Source of the DNA: Lepus europaeus
Taxonomy: Eukaryota; Chordata; Mammalia; Lagomorpha; Leporidae
Assembly: GCF_033115175.1 (NCBI RefSeq)
Contig: NC_084843.1
Span: 59,932,474 to 59,996,473, forward strand
DNA length: 64,000 nucleotides
Reading direction: 5' to 3'
Shown here: piece by piece, positions 22,901-32,689 of the stretch
Layout of the letters: every line of letters starts with the position of its first letter
Numbering within the stretch: the first letter of the stretch is position 1
Notes under the pieces: model-generated
Databases searched by the model: none
What the model was told of the DNA's origin: nothing
What the model saw: the letters and a program-made list of their open reading frames with translations, nothing else
Program-made: the position numbers and the translations under genes

Positions 22901-24589
22901 CAGCCGTGCTCTGCCCTCGGAGTCCGTGCTTCGGTCCTCACCTGGCCACTCAGCTGCTCTGGGACTTGGCCAGGCCCCATGCTCGGTGGCCTCAGCCTGG
23001 AAAGCGGGGCTGGGCTCCATTCTTCCTTCCCAGTCCTCAGACCAATTAGTGATCCCCCACCCCCAGCCCCCATCCAGCCCCCCGGGGCGGGCTGTCCCTA
23101 CCTTGGATGTGGGTCACGTGCTGAGGGTGAGGGTGGTGCCGGGAGAAGAAGGAGTGGTGGCTGAGGCGGCCAAAGCGGTAGGAGCCAGGGGTTTGGGGCT
23201 TGGGGGTCGTCACCGTCTCTGGGATCAGCTCAAAATCCACGACCCCTGGGATCACCAGCTCTCTCTGTGGCCCTCCGTCCCCCTGGCTCCGTGGCCTGTG
23301 GCCTGGCTTCTTCTCGGGTTTCAGCTCAGCCTTTGGACTGAAGGAGAGGGTTTGAGAGAGGGGCGTGGAGCTGCCTCTGGCTGCTGTGCGCGCCCGGTCA
23401 GAGCTCCACGCTTCTTCCACCCTGAAATCTCGCTTCTGGATTTCACCACCAGCTCCAAGGCGCCCGAAGCTGGGCCCTCCCCAAGCCCCTTCCCAGGGGC
23501 TGCTGCACGCCAGCCCCTGCGAGCCTCGGTCTTCCTGGGATCCACAGCGGGAACTCGCGTGGAACAACCAGGGCCCCTGGTTGCTCCCACAGACCAAATC
23601 TAAAAGCAGAAACAGAAGCCCACACCTACCTTCCCCTCTGAACACCTGGGATGGAGCAAAACCCCCTTAAATAGGGCCTCTGGGGGCAAGGGGCTGGCCC
23701 CACTAAGGGCTTCCCCAAGCCAAACTCTTGACAGCCCTGTAGAAGCCAGCTGCGGGCCGTCACCCTGCTGTGCACCCCCATGCTCAGCCTGCAGAGCCAG
23801 AGCCAAAGCCAAGGCCGACAGGTCCTTCCCCCACCAGGTCCCCCCAGGAGAGGCCACAGGGAAGCGTCAAGCTCTCGTTGGGCTTCGCTGGAGACGGCTT
23901 GTCTCTGGCGTTCTGTTCCCCCTCCTCCCCGACACACCCTGGCCCTGTCCTGGGACACTGCCCCTGGAGGACGTGGAGGAGGCCAGTCGGGCCCAGCAGG
24001 GACGCCGTGGTGGGCTGCTCGGGCGGGGCCTGGTGGGAGCACCTGCCTGGTGGCTGTCTGCACTCCCTGCTGGCGGCCCTGGCTGGAGGGTGTCCCTCTG
24101 CAGGAGTACAGATGGACTCTGGATATGCTAAGCAGCGTTCGCTGCCCCTGGGCCCTCTGGGGACTCCGCTGGCCCGGCCCCTGGGTTTCCTGTTCCAGTC
24201 TCGATTCGTCTCTAGAGAGTCTGGGACTTAAAGAAATAAAATCTGAAAATCGCAGTCAGTTGGCTCCCTCTGCCCCCAGCTAACAGAGGAAATCCCTTGC
24301 AGAGAAACCCCAGCATGCCTGTGCGCTGAGCTCCTGCCTCCTGCCCATATGCCCTCCCCATCCCTGGAGGGGCCCTGCCGTAACCGCAGCTGATGCGGGC
24401 CTGGGCTGGCGGGCAAGGGCGAGGAAGAGCTGCCTGTGTCGGGGGCCCCAGGCTACCCAGCTCCCCCAAGGCCACCCGGGTCTTCTGCCCCTCCCCGCCG
24501 CCCGCCACCCTCAGTCGGCAGAGGAGCTGCTGAGGGCCTCACCTCGGCAGTGGGTGTTCAGCCAGCTGAGCCGTCACCTCCGTAGCCAT
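13853..24589 (-). CDS. TBATA: TBATA (thymus, brain and testes associated; SPATIAL), complete coding region
   Basis: Nine coding exons on the minus strand: 24589-24543, 23337-23102, 21495-21340, 20526-20447, 19323-19153, 17377-17296, 16568-16421, 14961-14909 and 13938-13853. All introns are GT-AG and the phases match at every junction. Together they give 352 codons, against 351 in human by recall. The protein starts MATEVTAQLAEHPLP, has a basic HHSFFSRHHPHPQHVTHIQ segment, a predicted helical stretch EAWKRELKELSSRVATFTKE, and a helical EKDLALGLLQTAVAQLLPQP region, and ends SEAKAGS. No enzyme motif, signal peptide or membrane segment is visible. Family knowledge: expressed in thymic epithelium, brain and haploid germ cells; linked to spermatid differentiation and to negative control of thymic epithelial proliferation through the NEDD8 pathway. 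The gene converges on ADAMTS14 and diverges from SGPL1. Confidence 0.93.
14700..14812 (+). repeat. L2 3'-end fragment
   Basis: The text 'ggatataagctcggtgacagcagggcct ... tggaatgctgagtgagtacgtggaacgag' follows the L2 3' end (tgtaagctccttgagggcaggg ... gtgctcaataaatgtttg). It lies inside the last TBATA intron. Confidence 0.5.
14909..14961 (-). CDS. TBATA: TBATA coding exon 8
   Basis: The 53-nt exon is bounded by GGTTACAG| and |GTAAGA. It enters in phase 2 (AG+T = Ser), reads SQSPKKMKTPPLPKSEKP, and leaves in phase 1. It is rich in Lys and Pro and is probably disordered. Confidence 0.92.
15875..15990 (+). repeat. MIR SINE fragment
   Basis: The text 'ctctgggcaatcattcctgaacctcagcttcctcctctctaagacggaggtggtatggc' follows MIR. 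It lies in a TBATA intron. Confidence 0.6.
16421..16568 (-). CDS. TBATA: TBATA coding exon 7
   Basis: The 148-nt exon has acceptor CTGCTTTCAG and donor CCAG|GTGAGC. It encodes EKDLALGLLQTAVAQLLPQP, LVSIPAEKLLHQLQEVQEPP, PQEKPQPAS. Heptad-like Leu spacing suggests an amphipathic helix, followed by a Pro-rich stretch. It enters in phase 1 and leaves in phase 2. Without splicing, the frame would stop one codon past the donor. Confidence 0.93.
16740..16925 (+). repeat. Possible L2 fragment
   Basis: 'agaagccttctccaatcagcttcctggctcacatcactcctccccctcccac' resembles the L2 segment 'gaggccttccctgaccaccctatctaaaat...'. The match is weak. Confidence 0.35.
17296..17377 (-). CDS. TBATA: TBATA coding exon 6
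   Basis: The 82-nt exon reads VLELLCQILQTDSLSAIQFW, LLYAPPK plus one base. The acceptor is GGTCGGTAG (pyrimidine-poor) and the donor AAGG|GTGAGA. The encoded segment is hydrophobic and nearly identical to human TBATA by recall. Confidence 0.92.
19153..19323 (-). CDS. TBATA: TBATA coding exon 5
   Basis: The exon is 171 nt, or 57 codons, in phase 0 on both sides. It begins QKEEPLREQGAKYSAETGRL, continues IPASAQAVGRRSSRQRSHRA and ends GFLLQDQDLL before CTG|GTGAGC. The acceptor CCCAGCAGAAGG is a NAGNAG tandem, so the first Gln may be included or skipped. The middle is Arg/Ser-rich. Confidence 0.92.
19775..19880 (-). repeat. MIR SINE fragment, antisense
   Basis: 'ctccccatgttaaagataggaagattgagactcagcttggcggactgcc' matches the MIR antisense core (ccattttacagatgaggaaactgaggctcagag). 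Confidence 0.6.
20447..20526 (-). CDS. TBATA: TBATA coding exon 4
   Basis: The 80-nt exon follows CCTCCTCCCAG and ends GAG|GTAGGC. It encodes EAWKRELKELSSRVATFTKE, NELKTQE, a highly charged segment expected to form a coiled-coil-like helix. It enters in phase 1 and leaves in phase 0. Confidence 0.92.
21340..21495 (-). CDS. TBATA: TBATA coding exon 3
   Basis: The 156-nt exon is phase 1 on both sides. It encodes DLTGKPVCVVRDEFSMAPLP, ESTPLSRCLMGMPTISSPIG, DPQSNRNPQLPS. The acceptor is CCTTCACAG and the donor TCTG|GTGGGT. Confidence 0.93.
21965..22240 (+). repeat. C-repeat SINE, sense, diverged
   Basis: The recognisable order is 'gcatgatgctcaaatgtttgggcccctgccgtccatgtgggccatttgga', 'ggggagtgaatgaatcagtagctggaccatctctctt' and 'tctctgcctttcgagcgaatctttt'. 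The head is degraded. The flanks (about 21885-21935 and 22256-22330) look like two halves of an older unnamed repeat split by this insertion. Confidence 0.75.
22366..22672 (-). repeat. C-repeat SINE, antisense, old
   Basis: It reads 'tttttttatttgagaggcactgagagagag', 'gtctcccacgtgggagacagggacccgagtact', '...ggaaatcgaactcagccactttgatgtaggag' and 'aatgcctgcccc'. It lies tail-to-tail with the sense SINE just upstream. Confidence 0.85.
23102..23337 (-). CDS. TBATA: TBATA coding exon 2
   Basis: The 236-nt exon is the longest one. It has acceptor CTCTCCTTCAG and donor CAAG|GTAGGG. It encodes SPKAELKPEKKPGHRPRSQG, DGGPQRELVIPGVVDFELIP, ETVTTPKPQTPGSYRFGRLS and HHSFFSRHHPHPQHVTHIQ. The basic first half and the His-rich motif are hallmarks of TBATA. 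It enters in phase 2 and leaves in phase 1. Confidence 0.94.
24543..24589 (-). CDS. TBATA: TBATA coding exon 1 (start codon)
   Basis: ATG at 24589-24587 opens MATEVTAQLAEHPLP and the exon ends CCGAG|GTGAGG in phase 2. The start was chosen because human TBATA also opens MAT, and because the exon joins the next one in frame. Upstream, acceptor-like AGs at 24606 and 24600 suggest that a short 5' UTR part belongs to the same exon. The pyrimidine tract there is weak. Confidence 0.87.
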
Positions 24590-24839
24590 TGCAGAGTTCC
24601 TGACGCTGTGCAGGCCAGCGCCCCGGCACCAGTGTTGAGGATGCAGAACTGGAAGTCTCGAGGTCTGACGGGGGTGGGGGGGTGGGGGTGGGCGTAGGGA
24701 CTGGAGCAGACGCTTTGGGGGAACAAAGGGTAGTAGCTTGTGAACTGAACGTTTGCACGCTGTACCGCCAGCAACGTCTCTCCCAGATGTGAGACAAGCT
24801 TGCAGATGTACACAGGGGGTATTTTAAAGACTATTCCTA

Positions 24840-24960
24840 CTGACGTTGCTCCAATGTAGCAAACATCTGGTCCAAACCAAATGTCCATTGGCAAAAGAAA
24901 AAGTGGGTAAGCTGTGGTGCCTTCAGACAGGGGATTCTTATTGCTATGGAAACACAGCGA
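24840..24960 (+). repeat. L1-like fragment
   Basis: 'caaaccaaatgtccattggcaaaagaaaaagtgggtaagctgtggtgccttcagacaggggattcttattgctatgg' follows the L1 3' pattern (aacccaaatgtccatcaactg ... ggataaacaaattgtggta). Confidence 0.5.
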
Positions 24961-25050
24961 CAGGGGTGAGTCCTGTAAACACATGTCAAGTCAAGGAGGG
25001 CCATTTCCAGAGAACTGAAGAGCCTCAGACACTCTTTAAAAACAAAACTT

Positions 25051-25362
25051 CAGGGGTCGGCGTTGTGGGGCAGCAGGTTAAGCTGCTACCTCTGATGCCA
25101 AAGCACCAGTTCAAGTTCCCTGCTGCTCTGTTTCCCATCCAGCTAATACACCTGGGAAGGCAGCGGAGGATGGCCCAAGTACTTGGGCATTTGGGCCCCT
25201 GCCACCCATGTGAGAGATCTGGATGGAGCTCCTGGCTTCAGTCTGACCCAGTCCTGGCTGTTGCAGTCATTTGAACCAGTGGGTGGCAGATTTTTCTCTT
25301 TCTCTCTGTCTCTTCCTCTCTGTCACTCTGCCTTTTAAATCAACAAAATAAATCTTCAAAAA
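25051..25362 (+). repeat. C-repeat SINE, sense
   Basis: The head is 'ggggtcggcgttgtggggcagcaggttaagctgctacc'. It continues 'caccagttcaagttccctgctgctctg', 'ggaggatggcccaagt', a CT tract and 'aaataaatctt'. Confidence 0.92.
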
Positions 25363-25589
25363 GTAGATAAAAATACAAGCTCAAAAGCAAGCAAACAAAA
25401 AAATCATAAATATATGATAACAGCAACAAAATGGAAGGGGGTGCAAAATCTTCCTGTGGGGGGCAGGGGAGAGGGCAACCAAAGAGGGTAGCGAGGTACC
25501 TGAGCGACAGCATTCTAGTTCTTGGCTTAGGGGTGCGTTCCCCAGGGCTTTTGTAGTATTGAATAAATTAATTAAAAAGATGAGAGATG

Positions 25590-25872
25590 GCGGGTGTGAA
25601 ACCCAAGCACTGCAGGGCAGGCACTTGAAATAGTGTGTGCGCTCGGGCTGCTTGCGCCCCATGCCGGCGTGGCTGAGCTTGAGCCACAGCTCCGCTCCTG
25701 AGTCCAGCTTCCTGCCGATTGCCCGTCTCTGCCAGCCAGGTGGGAGACCCAGATCGAGTTCCTGGTTTCTGGCTGCAGCTTGGTTCATCGCTGCTATTAT
25801 TGGAATTTAGGGGAATGAACCAGTGGATGGGTTTTCTGCCTTTCAAATATAATAAATAAAAATTTTAAAAAG
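25590..25872 (+). repeat. C-repeat SINE, sense, old and gapped
   Basis: Only parts match: 'gctgagcttgagccacagctccgctcctgagtccagcttcctgc', 'gccaggtgggagacccagat', 'gaatgaaccagtggatgggtt' and a tail of 'aaataaaaa'. The 5' boundary is approximate. Confidence 0.65.
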
Positions 25873-26375
25873 CCAAACAAATCAGGAATTGAGGTCCATC
25901 TACATCTATGTAACCAAAGTGCTAGGGATGGGGTTGGGATAGGAAATGGGTGCATCATGAGAATTAACCCCCAGAGTCCCAGAACCTGCATGGAAGCTCA
26001 GCCATGCCCCTCCTTCAAGTGCTGGCCACTGTCAGGTTGGAGTGGGGTGAGTCCCCTTTGTCTGAGACCATGGAAGAGGAGATGTCCGCTGAGTGACACA
26101 GCCAGGGACGGGAGCCCCGGCACTCTGACCTACAGGCCTCTCATGTTTCCTCTAAAAGCAGTCAACAGAGCTGTCTTCTCAGCAAGCTTGGGACAGCCTC
26201 TAGGACAAGGCCTGGGTGCTAGGGTGTGTGATGCTGCGAACTTCCGGGCAAGGCATTTGCAAGCCCCAGACCCACCCGCCCACAGGAAAAGGGTCCTTAC
26301 AGAATCGGGACTTTCAAATACTTCTGACTCTGACCATGGAAGAAATCCAGTTTTCCATCACAGCCCAGTTCACAC

Positions 26376-26392
26376 GTGTGTGTGTGTGTGTG
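26376..26392. repeat. (GT)n microsatellite
   Basis: A short GT run follows cacac and precedes cacacctgtgtgt, making a small imperfect CA/GT inverted repeat. Confidence 0.8.
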
Positions 26393-26765
26393 CACACCTG
26401 TGTGTAAGTGTGATGCTGAAATAACATCCTGAAGCAGCACTCACCGTGCTCCGTGGGAGGCACACTGACACTCAGAATGATCTAATAAGTCAGCCACGAG
26501 TCAGAACCTACAGCTGCTGTGTAGAGGTCCTCAAGGACTCTAACAGGCCAGGCCTGCCCCTTCCCCAGCACAGGACAGACGGGATCCACTGTGGTCTGCC
26601 CCGTCCCGCCCAGACTCCGTCCCTGGGCCACCAGCCAGCCAGGCACAGGGGCTCCAGAGGCTCCCAGCAAAGAACTGCGCCTCCCACAGCCACCTGTCTG
26701 GGCCCTCTGCCGGGGCCTGACCTGGCTCTGGGCTCTGTTCCCTCCCGAGAGACCCCCGGACTCAC

Positions 26766-26890
26766 CAAGGAAGGTGCCAGCTATGGCTTGTGGGTGAGGA
26801 GTCCCTGCTGCCAGAGCAAGAACGGGCAAGAGGGCAAACAGGGAGAAGGCTCATGGGCTCTGTGGCAAGGCTGGCCGCTTTGTGACAGCG
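26766..26890 (-). other. TBATA: Candidate TBATA 5' UTR exon
   Basis: The minus strand reads CACCTTCCTTG|GTGAGTCC, a near-perfect donor at 26766/26765, about 2.2 kb upstream of the ATG exon. A noncoding first exon ending here would splice to the acceptor near 24605. The upstream limit (transcription start) is a guess. A mapped TBATA cDNA would decide. Confidence 0.35.
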
Positions 26891-26902
26891 CTGAGCCTGC
26901 TG

Positions 26903-26915
26903 GTTGCTAGGTTAC
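26903..26915. promoter_or_regulatory. X-box (RFX-binding) motif
   Basis: GTTGCTAGGTTAC; its complement GTAACC-T-AGCAAC fits the RFX dimer consensus GTNRCC(0-3N)RGYAAC at every position. It lies just upstream of the candidate TBATA first exon. RFX factors drive ciliary and spermatid genes, which fits TBATA's testis expression. Binding itself is inferred. Confidence 0.45.
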
Positions 26916-27374
26916 TCCTCCCCACAGCTGCACAACTGTTCCCCAGCACCCCTCTCTCTCACCCCCTGCGCAGAGGGCAGCAGGACTCCCTCCAAGCCCC
27001 CACTCCGCCTCCCAAGCAGCACTTGCAGTGGGAACGAGGCAGGGGAAGGAGAGTGTGGGGCTGGCCTCTGGCGGCGAGCAGCGGGCAGATGGAGAGAACT
27101 GGCCGCGGGTGTTGCTCAGGCTGGAGCCCTGCTTGGTCCGCGTGACCCAGCCTAGTGTAGTGTGCAGGGATCTTCCTCCATGCACCCTGTGCCTGGGGTG
27201 AATCTTCAGAGGCTGGCTCCCAGAGACGGGGCGGCCACCTGTGACCCAGAGCGGCTCTCGGCAGGGCAGGAAGACTCTGGGTTTTCAATTAGGCAAGGAG
27301 TTCCCACCAGACTCTGATACCTTCTAGAAGCCGTCACCTTGGTGAATTGCCTGGACTGCCGGAGATGCAGAATA

Positions 27375-27570
27375 GTCGTAAGAATCCTGCGTTCAAATCT
27401 TTGCTCTACTTCCTCGATGTGTGGCCTCAGACAACTCACCTGATGTCTCTGGGCCTCAGTCCCGTATCTTTGAACTAGAGATTATAGTTGCTCTTATTTT
27501 CACAGGGTCATTGGGAATATTAGATGAGAGAATACATATCACAGTGTTCAGAATCATGCCTGGCACCAAG
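27375..27570 (+). repeat. MIR SINE
   Basis: 'gttcaaatctttgctctacttcctcgatgtgtggcctcagacaactcacctgatgtctctgggcctcagtc' and later 'agaatcatgcctggcacc' follow MIR from the B-box region to the 3' end. Confidence 0.85.
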
Positions 27571-27600
27571 TGTGATCACTTCCTGGTATCACCCCCTATG

Positions 27601-27945
27601 GGGGCTGGCACTGTGGAACACTGGGTTAAGCTGCAGCCTGCAGTACCAGCAACGCACATGGGAGCACCGGTTTGGGTCCCAGCCGCTCCATGTCTGAGCC
27701 AGCTCCTTTCTGATGTGCCTGAGAAAGCAGCAGGCAATGACCCAAGTCTTTGAGCCCCTGCCACCCACGTGGGAGACATGGGTGGAGTTCTCAGCTCTTG
27801 GCTTCTACCTTGTCCAGCCCCAGCTGTTGTGGGCACCTGGAGAGTGGACCAGTGGGTGGAAAATATCTCTCTCTGTTTCTATCTCTCCCTATCTCTCTGT
27901 TATTCTGTCCTTCAGGTAAATAAATAAATTTTAAAATCAAGATTT
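27601..27945 (+). repeat. C-repeat SINE, sense
   Basis: The head 'ggggctggcactgtggaacactgggttaagctgcagcctgcag' is followed by the B-box-like 'ccggtttgggtcccag', a CT tract and 'aaataaataaatttt'. It is inserted directly after the MIR. Confidence 0.93.
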
Positions 27946-28021
27946 AAAAAGTCTACAAGGTATTCAGATTGAAATAGTTATTCCGGATTTCAGAAACAAG
28001 CTTTAGAAAAGAGAAACAACT

Positions 28022-28283
28022 GAGGTCAGCTTTGAGGTATAGCGGGTTAAGCCACCACCCACGATGTCGGAATCCCATATGAGTACTGGTTCAAGTCCCC
28101 CCTGCTCCATTTCTGATCCAGCTCCCTGCTAGTGCACCTGGGAAAGCAGTGGAAGATGGCCCAAATGCTTGGGCCCCTGCACCCACGTGGAGACCTGGAT
28201 GAAGTTCCAGGCTCCTAGCTTCAGCTTGGCCCAGTCCCGACTGTTCTGGCCATTTGGGAAGTGAACCAGTGGATGGATGGAAG

Positions 28284-28317
<34 letters not shown>

Positions 28318-28345
28318 TCTGCCTCTCAAATAAATAAAAATTACC
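28022..28345 (+). repeat. C-repeat SINE, sense
   Basis: It reads 'gaggtcagctttgaggtatagcgggttaagccacc', 'actggttcaagtcccccctgctcc', 'gtggaagatggcccaaatgcttgggcccctgcacccacgtgg', then a (TC)14 run at 28286-28314 and 'aaataaataaaaa'. Confidence 0.93.
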
Positions 28346-29149
28346 TCTTCTGAGCCTGAGCATTGGGTACCCTCACCTACTTCTGGCCCCTTAGACATGC
28401 TTAAACAGGTAAGCCAGCATTGCTGTTGCAAACTTGATGGAGTAGGATCACAAAGTGGGGTACTTGTTTTTAGTCTGAGGGCTATCTTGGATAATTCACT
28501 TTATTTTTCTGAGATCCACTTGGACAGCTCTTAAGTTGGGGGTGAGGCTGGTCCTCACCCCACAGAGCTGGGATGACATCAGAGGCCCTGTAACCAATGA
28601 AAGGTCTGTGGTGGTGCTTGGTGCTGTTCTAGGAGCGAGATCGGTGTCTACTAGCTGAGCCTCAGACCAGTGGGCAGTCAGCACCCCTGGCTACGCATCA
28701 GTATCCCAAGGCTCTGAGTCTGGGTTCAGCTCCAGGCAAGACAGGATGCCAGGGGCCAAACCCAAGCCCAGGCCAAGTTCTGTGCCTCCCAATTGAATGC
28801 AAACCTCTGTGGTGGCCCAGCGAAGGTGGCCTCTGATCTTGGCTTTGTTCCAATGGCTTCTCCATTCACAGGGGTCAGTGTGTGCCCCGTGTACCCTATG
28901 ACTTTGCCAGCCTGACTCTCCAAGGACGAGGCGACCTCTTTGAAGCAAGCCTGAACACTCCCTCTTGCACGCTTCTGGGCTTGCTGGTGAGTGTCAAGCT
29001 CAACAAGACTACGCTTGGAAGATGAGAAGGCTTGTTGCCCCGGGGCCAGCGGCTTCCCCTTGGGGGATTCTCCACAGCGCAATTGATGCACAAGAAAGGG
29101 AAACCCCATCCCACCCTACCCGGGTGCCTGTGTTCTCTATTCACTTCTT

Positions 29150-29448
29150 CAAGTTTTTATTTATTTGAAAGGCAGGGAGAGACAGAGAGATCTTCCATCT
29201 GGGGGGGTTGCTTCCCAAAAGGCCACAACATCCAGGGCTGGGCCAGGCCAACACGTGGAGCCAGGAGCTCAATTCAGGCCTCCCACAGGGATCAAACTAC
29301 TTGGGCCATCACCAGCTGCCTCCCAGGGTCGGCTTTAGCAGGAATCTGGAATGTGGAACAGAGCCAGAACCTGAACCCAAGCACTCCCGAATGGGATGTG
29401 AGTTTCCCCATCAGTGTCTTAACTTGCACCAAATGCATACCTGCCCCC
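29150..29448 (-). repeat. C-repeat SINE, antisense
   Basis: It reads 'aagtttttatttatttgaaaggcagggagagacagagagatcttccatctggg', 'gcctcccacagggatcaaactacttgggccatc', and ends '...aaatgcatacctgcccccc'. Confidence 0.88.
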
Positions 29449-29789
29449 CACCCCCCATGTTATTTAGAACTGAAGGCGGAGTCTGCTTGTGGACAGCAGC
29501 TGGGGGCTGGGAAGGGAGTGCCTTAAGATAGGTCTACAACTCTGGTTTGTAGAAGAGTAACTGGAGAAGCCCTCCTGACTCTTGTGGAACGTGGGGAAGA
29601 GCAGAGAGGCCTGCTACCTGGGAACAGCTTGAGGGTCTGTTCTGAACCTGGATGTCCCAGTTGTGAGAGGAGCACTGTAAAATATTACTGCCTGGGTGGC
29701 AGGCACAGTGCTTTTCCCTTTAGAAGCATTACTTCATTTAATCACACAGATGGGGAAATTCATGATCAGGATATATATTCTCCTCTCAT

Positions 29790-30098
29790 GAGACAGGGGA
29801 GAGAGAGAGAGGGGGGAGGAGAGAGAGAGAGAGAGATCTTCCATCCACTGGTTCACTCCCCAAATGCTGACGACAGCCAGGATTGGGCTAGGCTGGAGCC
29901 AGGAGCCTGGAACTCCACTTGAAACTCTCTGTGGGTGGCAGGGGCCCAAGTATTTGAGCTGTCAACTGCTGCCTCCCAGGATGTGTTAGCATGGAGCTGG
30001 AGCAGAAGTAGAAGAGCTGGGACTCAAACCAGCACTTTGCTATGGGATGTGGGCATTCCACGTGGTAGCTTAACCTGCTGTGCCACAACACTAGTCCC
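29790..30098 (-). repeat. C-repeat SINE, antisense
   Basis: A GA-rich tract leads into 'gatcttccatccactggttcactccccaaatgctgacgacagcc', and the element ends 'tggtagcttaacctgctgtgccacaacactagtccc'. It is inserted beside an L1 fragment. Confidence 0.9.
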
Positions 30099-30107
30099 AA
30101 TTTGCAT

Positions 30108-31060
30108 TTTGTTTAGGATTACTGCATTACTCTTCATGAGGGATACTGATCTGTTACTTCCTTTTTGTAGTAGCTGTGTCTGGTTTTGGTATCAGAATAA
30201 TATTAGCTTCATAAAATGAATTGAGAAGTGTTCTTTCCTTTTCCATTTTCTTGATGAGATTTGTGTTCATTTTTCTCTAAATGCTTGCTGGATGTCTCCA
30301 GTGAAGCCATATGGACCTGGAGATTTATTTATTTGCAATTTTAAAATTAAAAATTCTATTTCTTAATAGTTATAGGACTATTCGAAGGATCTATTTCTTA
30401 TCGAGTAACTTATATCTTTTTGTATTTTTGAAAAAGATGGTCCATTTTCCCTAAACTATCAGGTTAATTTGTGTAAAGTTGTTGTAATATTTCCTTATTA
30501 TGCCTTTGATATTCCTTGTTCCGTTCCTGATATTATTAATTTGCATTATCTCTTTTCTTCTTTATCAGTCTTATTGGGTAGAATAAGATCAATTTTATTG
30601 ATCTTTTTAAAGAACCAGCTCTTTGTTTATAATGTTTTTTCCCATTCATCTCATTTGTGCTCTGATTGCTCATTGAAGATTTATGTCTATTTCTCCATAG
30701 CTGCTCTAACATATCTGTCAGGTAACTCTAACATTCAGTCATTTTTCTAAGAACTTCTCCACATCATCTATATTTTCAGGTGTATTGAGTGAAGGCTATG
30801 TATTTGTGATGTTTCTAGAACTATAGTGGTGTCTCATATCGGATTGGACCTGTCCTCTCTCTTTTTCTCTCTCAATCAGTACTGCTGGGATTATTTTTAC
30901 TGTTTTCTTTCTCCAAATAACCAATTTTTAATTTCCTGTTCCTCTTAGTATCATCCTCCTCTTGTCTTTTGGTTTAGCTTGGTGTTCTTTTTATAGTTTG
31001 TTGATATTGATGGGTATTTAAGTCATTGACTGTCAATCACTCTCTCCTCAATCATTGTGT
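30108..31060 (-). repeat. L1 LINE fragment (ORF2 region), antisense
   Basis: The plus strand carries the complement of L1 ORF2: 'gtctggttttggtatcagaataatattagcttcataaaatga', 'gaagccatatggacctgg', 'ataggactattcgaaggatctatttctta' and 'agaataagatcaattttattgatctttttaaagaaccagct'. It is AT-rich and full of stops and gaps, so it is a dead copy. The match is solid to about 30630 and weaker up to about 31060. Confidence 0.75.
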
Positions 31061-31638
31061 ATGGTTAAGGCTGTGATGGCTGCACCATACGAGTTTCTCA
31101 AGTTCATAGGAGACAGGTGTCACCTTAGAGTAGCTGTAATCTGCATTTTTCCAGTGAGTCCTTTGAGTGTGTTTTCATACGTGTAAGCACTATTTGTGTC
31201 TATTTTCTGTGAGCTTTTAAACTATCTCTTACCTGTTTTTCTGTTGGCTAGTCTTTCTCACATGGATATATACATTTATATATTGGAAGAAGCATCCCTT
31301 TATAACGGGAGCAATAAAAACATTTGGTACGACTTTGTTTTCATTTTGCCCTTGCCCGTGCTGTGGACTGGTATTTGCGTTCCTCTCTTGCTAAGTGTTG
31401 CTGCGCTGAGAACTCACTCCTACCTTTGGAGTTCTGAGAGCATAGCTCCTTCAACTCACTCTGCTTTGATGGGTATTCATTCGCTTCTATGAAAGTGTTC
31501 ATGCAACAGAAGCATGAGCTCTGCAGATACTCTGACCCTTTTTCTCTGATAAATTTTGACAATTTCTAAGCCTCGGTGTACATATATGATCGCCCAGCAC
31601 AGGCCTGGCCCGTGGTAAAGACCTGATGAACTGGACTT

Positions 31639-32003
31639 AGCCGTGGCTTAACAGGCTAATCCTCCACCTTGCGGCGCCGGCACACCAGGTTCTAGTCCTG
31701 GTCGGGGCGCCGGATTCTGTCCCGGTTGCTCCTCTTCCAGGCCAGCTCTCTGCTATGGCCCGGGAGTGCAGTGGAGGATGGCCCAAGTGCTTGGGCCCTG
31801 CACCCGTATGGGAGACCAGGAGAAGCACCTGGCTCCTGGCTTCGGATCAGCGAGATGCGCTGGCCACAGTGGCCATTGGAGGGTGAACCAACGGCAAAAA
31901 GGAAGACCTTTCTGTCTGTCTCTCTCTCTCACTATCCACTCTGCCTGTCAAAAAAAAAAACAAACAAACAAACAAAAAAAAAACAAAAAAAAACAAAAAA
32001 AAA
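31639..32003 (+). repeat. C-repeat SINE (CTAGGCTAAT-head subfamily), sense
   Basis: The head is 'agccgtggcttaacaggctaatcctccaccttgcggcgccggcac', with the B-box-like 'ggttctagtcctgg'. It ends with (AAAC)n/A-rich sequence. The flanking duplication acctgatgaa occurs at 31621-31630 and 32003-32012. Confidence 0.93.
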
Positions 32004-32689
32004 CCTGATGAATGGGATTTGTTTCCTATTGTTTTTGTCTACCAAAATCAAGCAAACCTTTCATGAATGGCTGCTGTACTATTCTGATATTGTTCCTCAT
32101 AGCGTATGGGAGAAAATGCTCTGACCACATGCCCCCTGTCTCACCTGCTTTTCTATCTTCTGCTTTGTACACGGAATTCTGGGTTCTGGCCAGTGCATGG
32201 GGTGTTTTGAAGAGGGCTGGCCATTCTGAGAGCTTGAGTCTCTGCCAGGCTCTTGGGGTGTACCTGCCGAGGCATCGCCTGTCTTTGTTGTCCTGAGGTT
32301 TATGTGGCTAGCAGAGACGTTCTAATGGTCTTTCAGAGAAGTCAGGATGGAAACAGGGGGTGAGCTACAGACACCCCCCCCCCACAATGGCTCACCCAGC
32401 CATTGCCCTGGGATGGCCAAAGTCACCTGGTTACCTGTCATCTGAGCAGGGCTCAGAGCTCGGGAGCTGACATGTATGGGCTGGTCGAAGCCAGCGCTCA
32501 GCCAGGTCACTCGACTGGAATAACAGGCATCGGAGTAGGAAGAAGCAGTCTGGGCTCTCCTGAAAGTCTAGGCCCATGGATCAAATCAAGCTTCCTGTGT
32601 TCATTCCTTTTCAACTTAAATGTCTGTTCTCTGACCCTCTGCCTCCTTTGCCCCTTGCATTTTTAGTGCCCAGTAATTCTTGTAATTAT

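Noticed and set aside
30108-31060. Possible gene in the AT-rich stretch
   Set aside because: The text follows inactive antisense L1 ORF2 with many stops. It is a transposon fossil, not a host gene.
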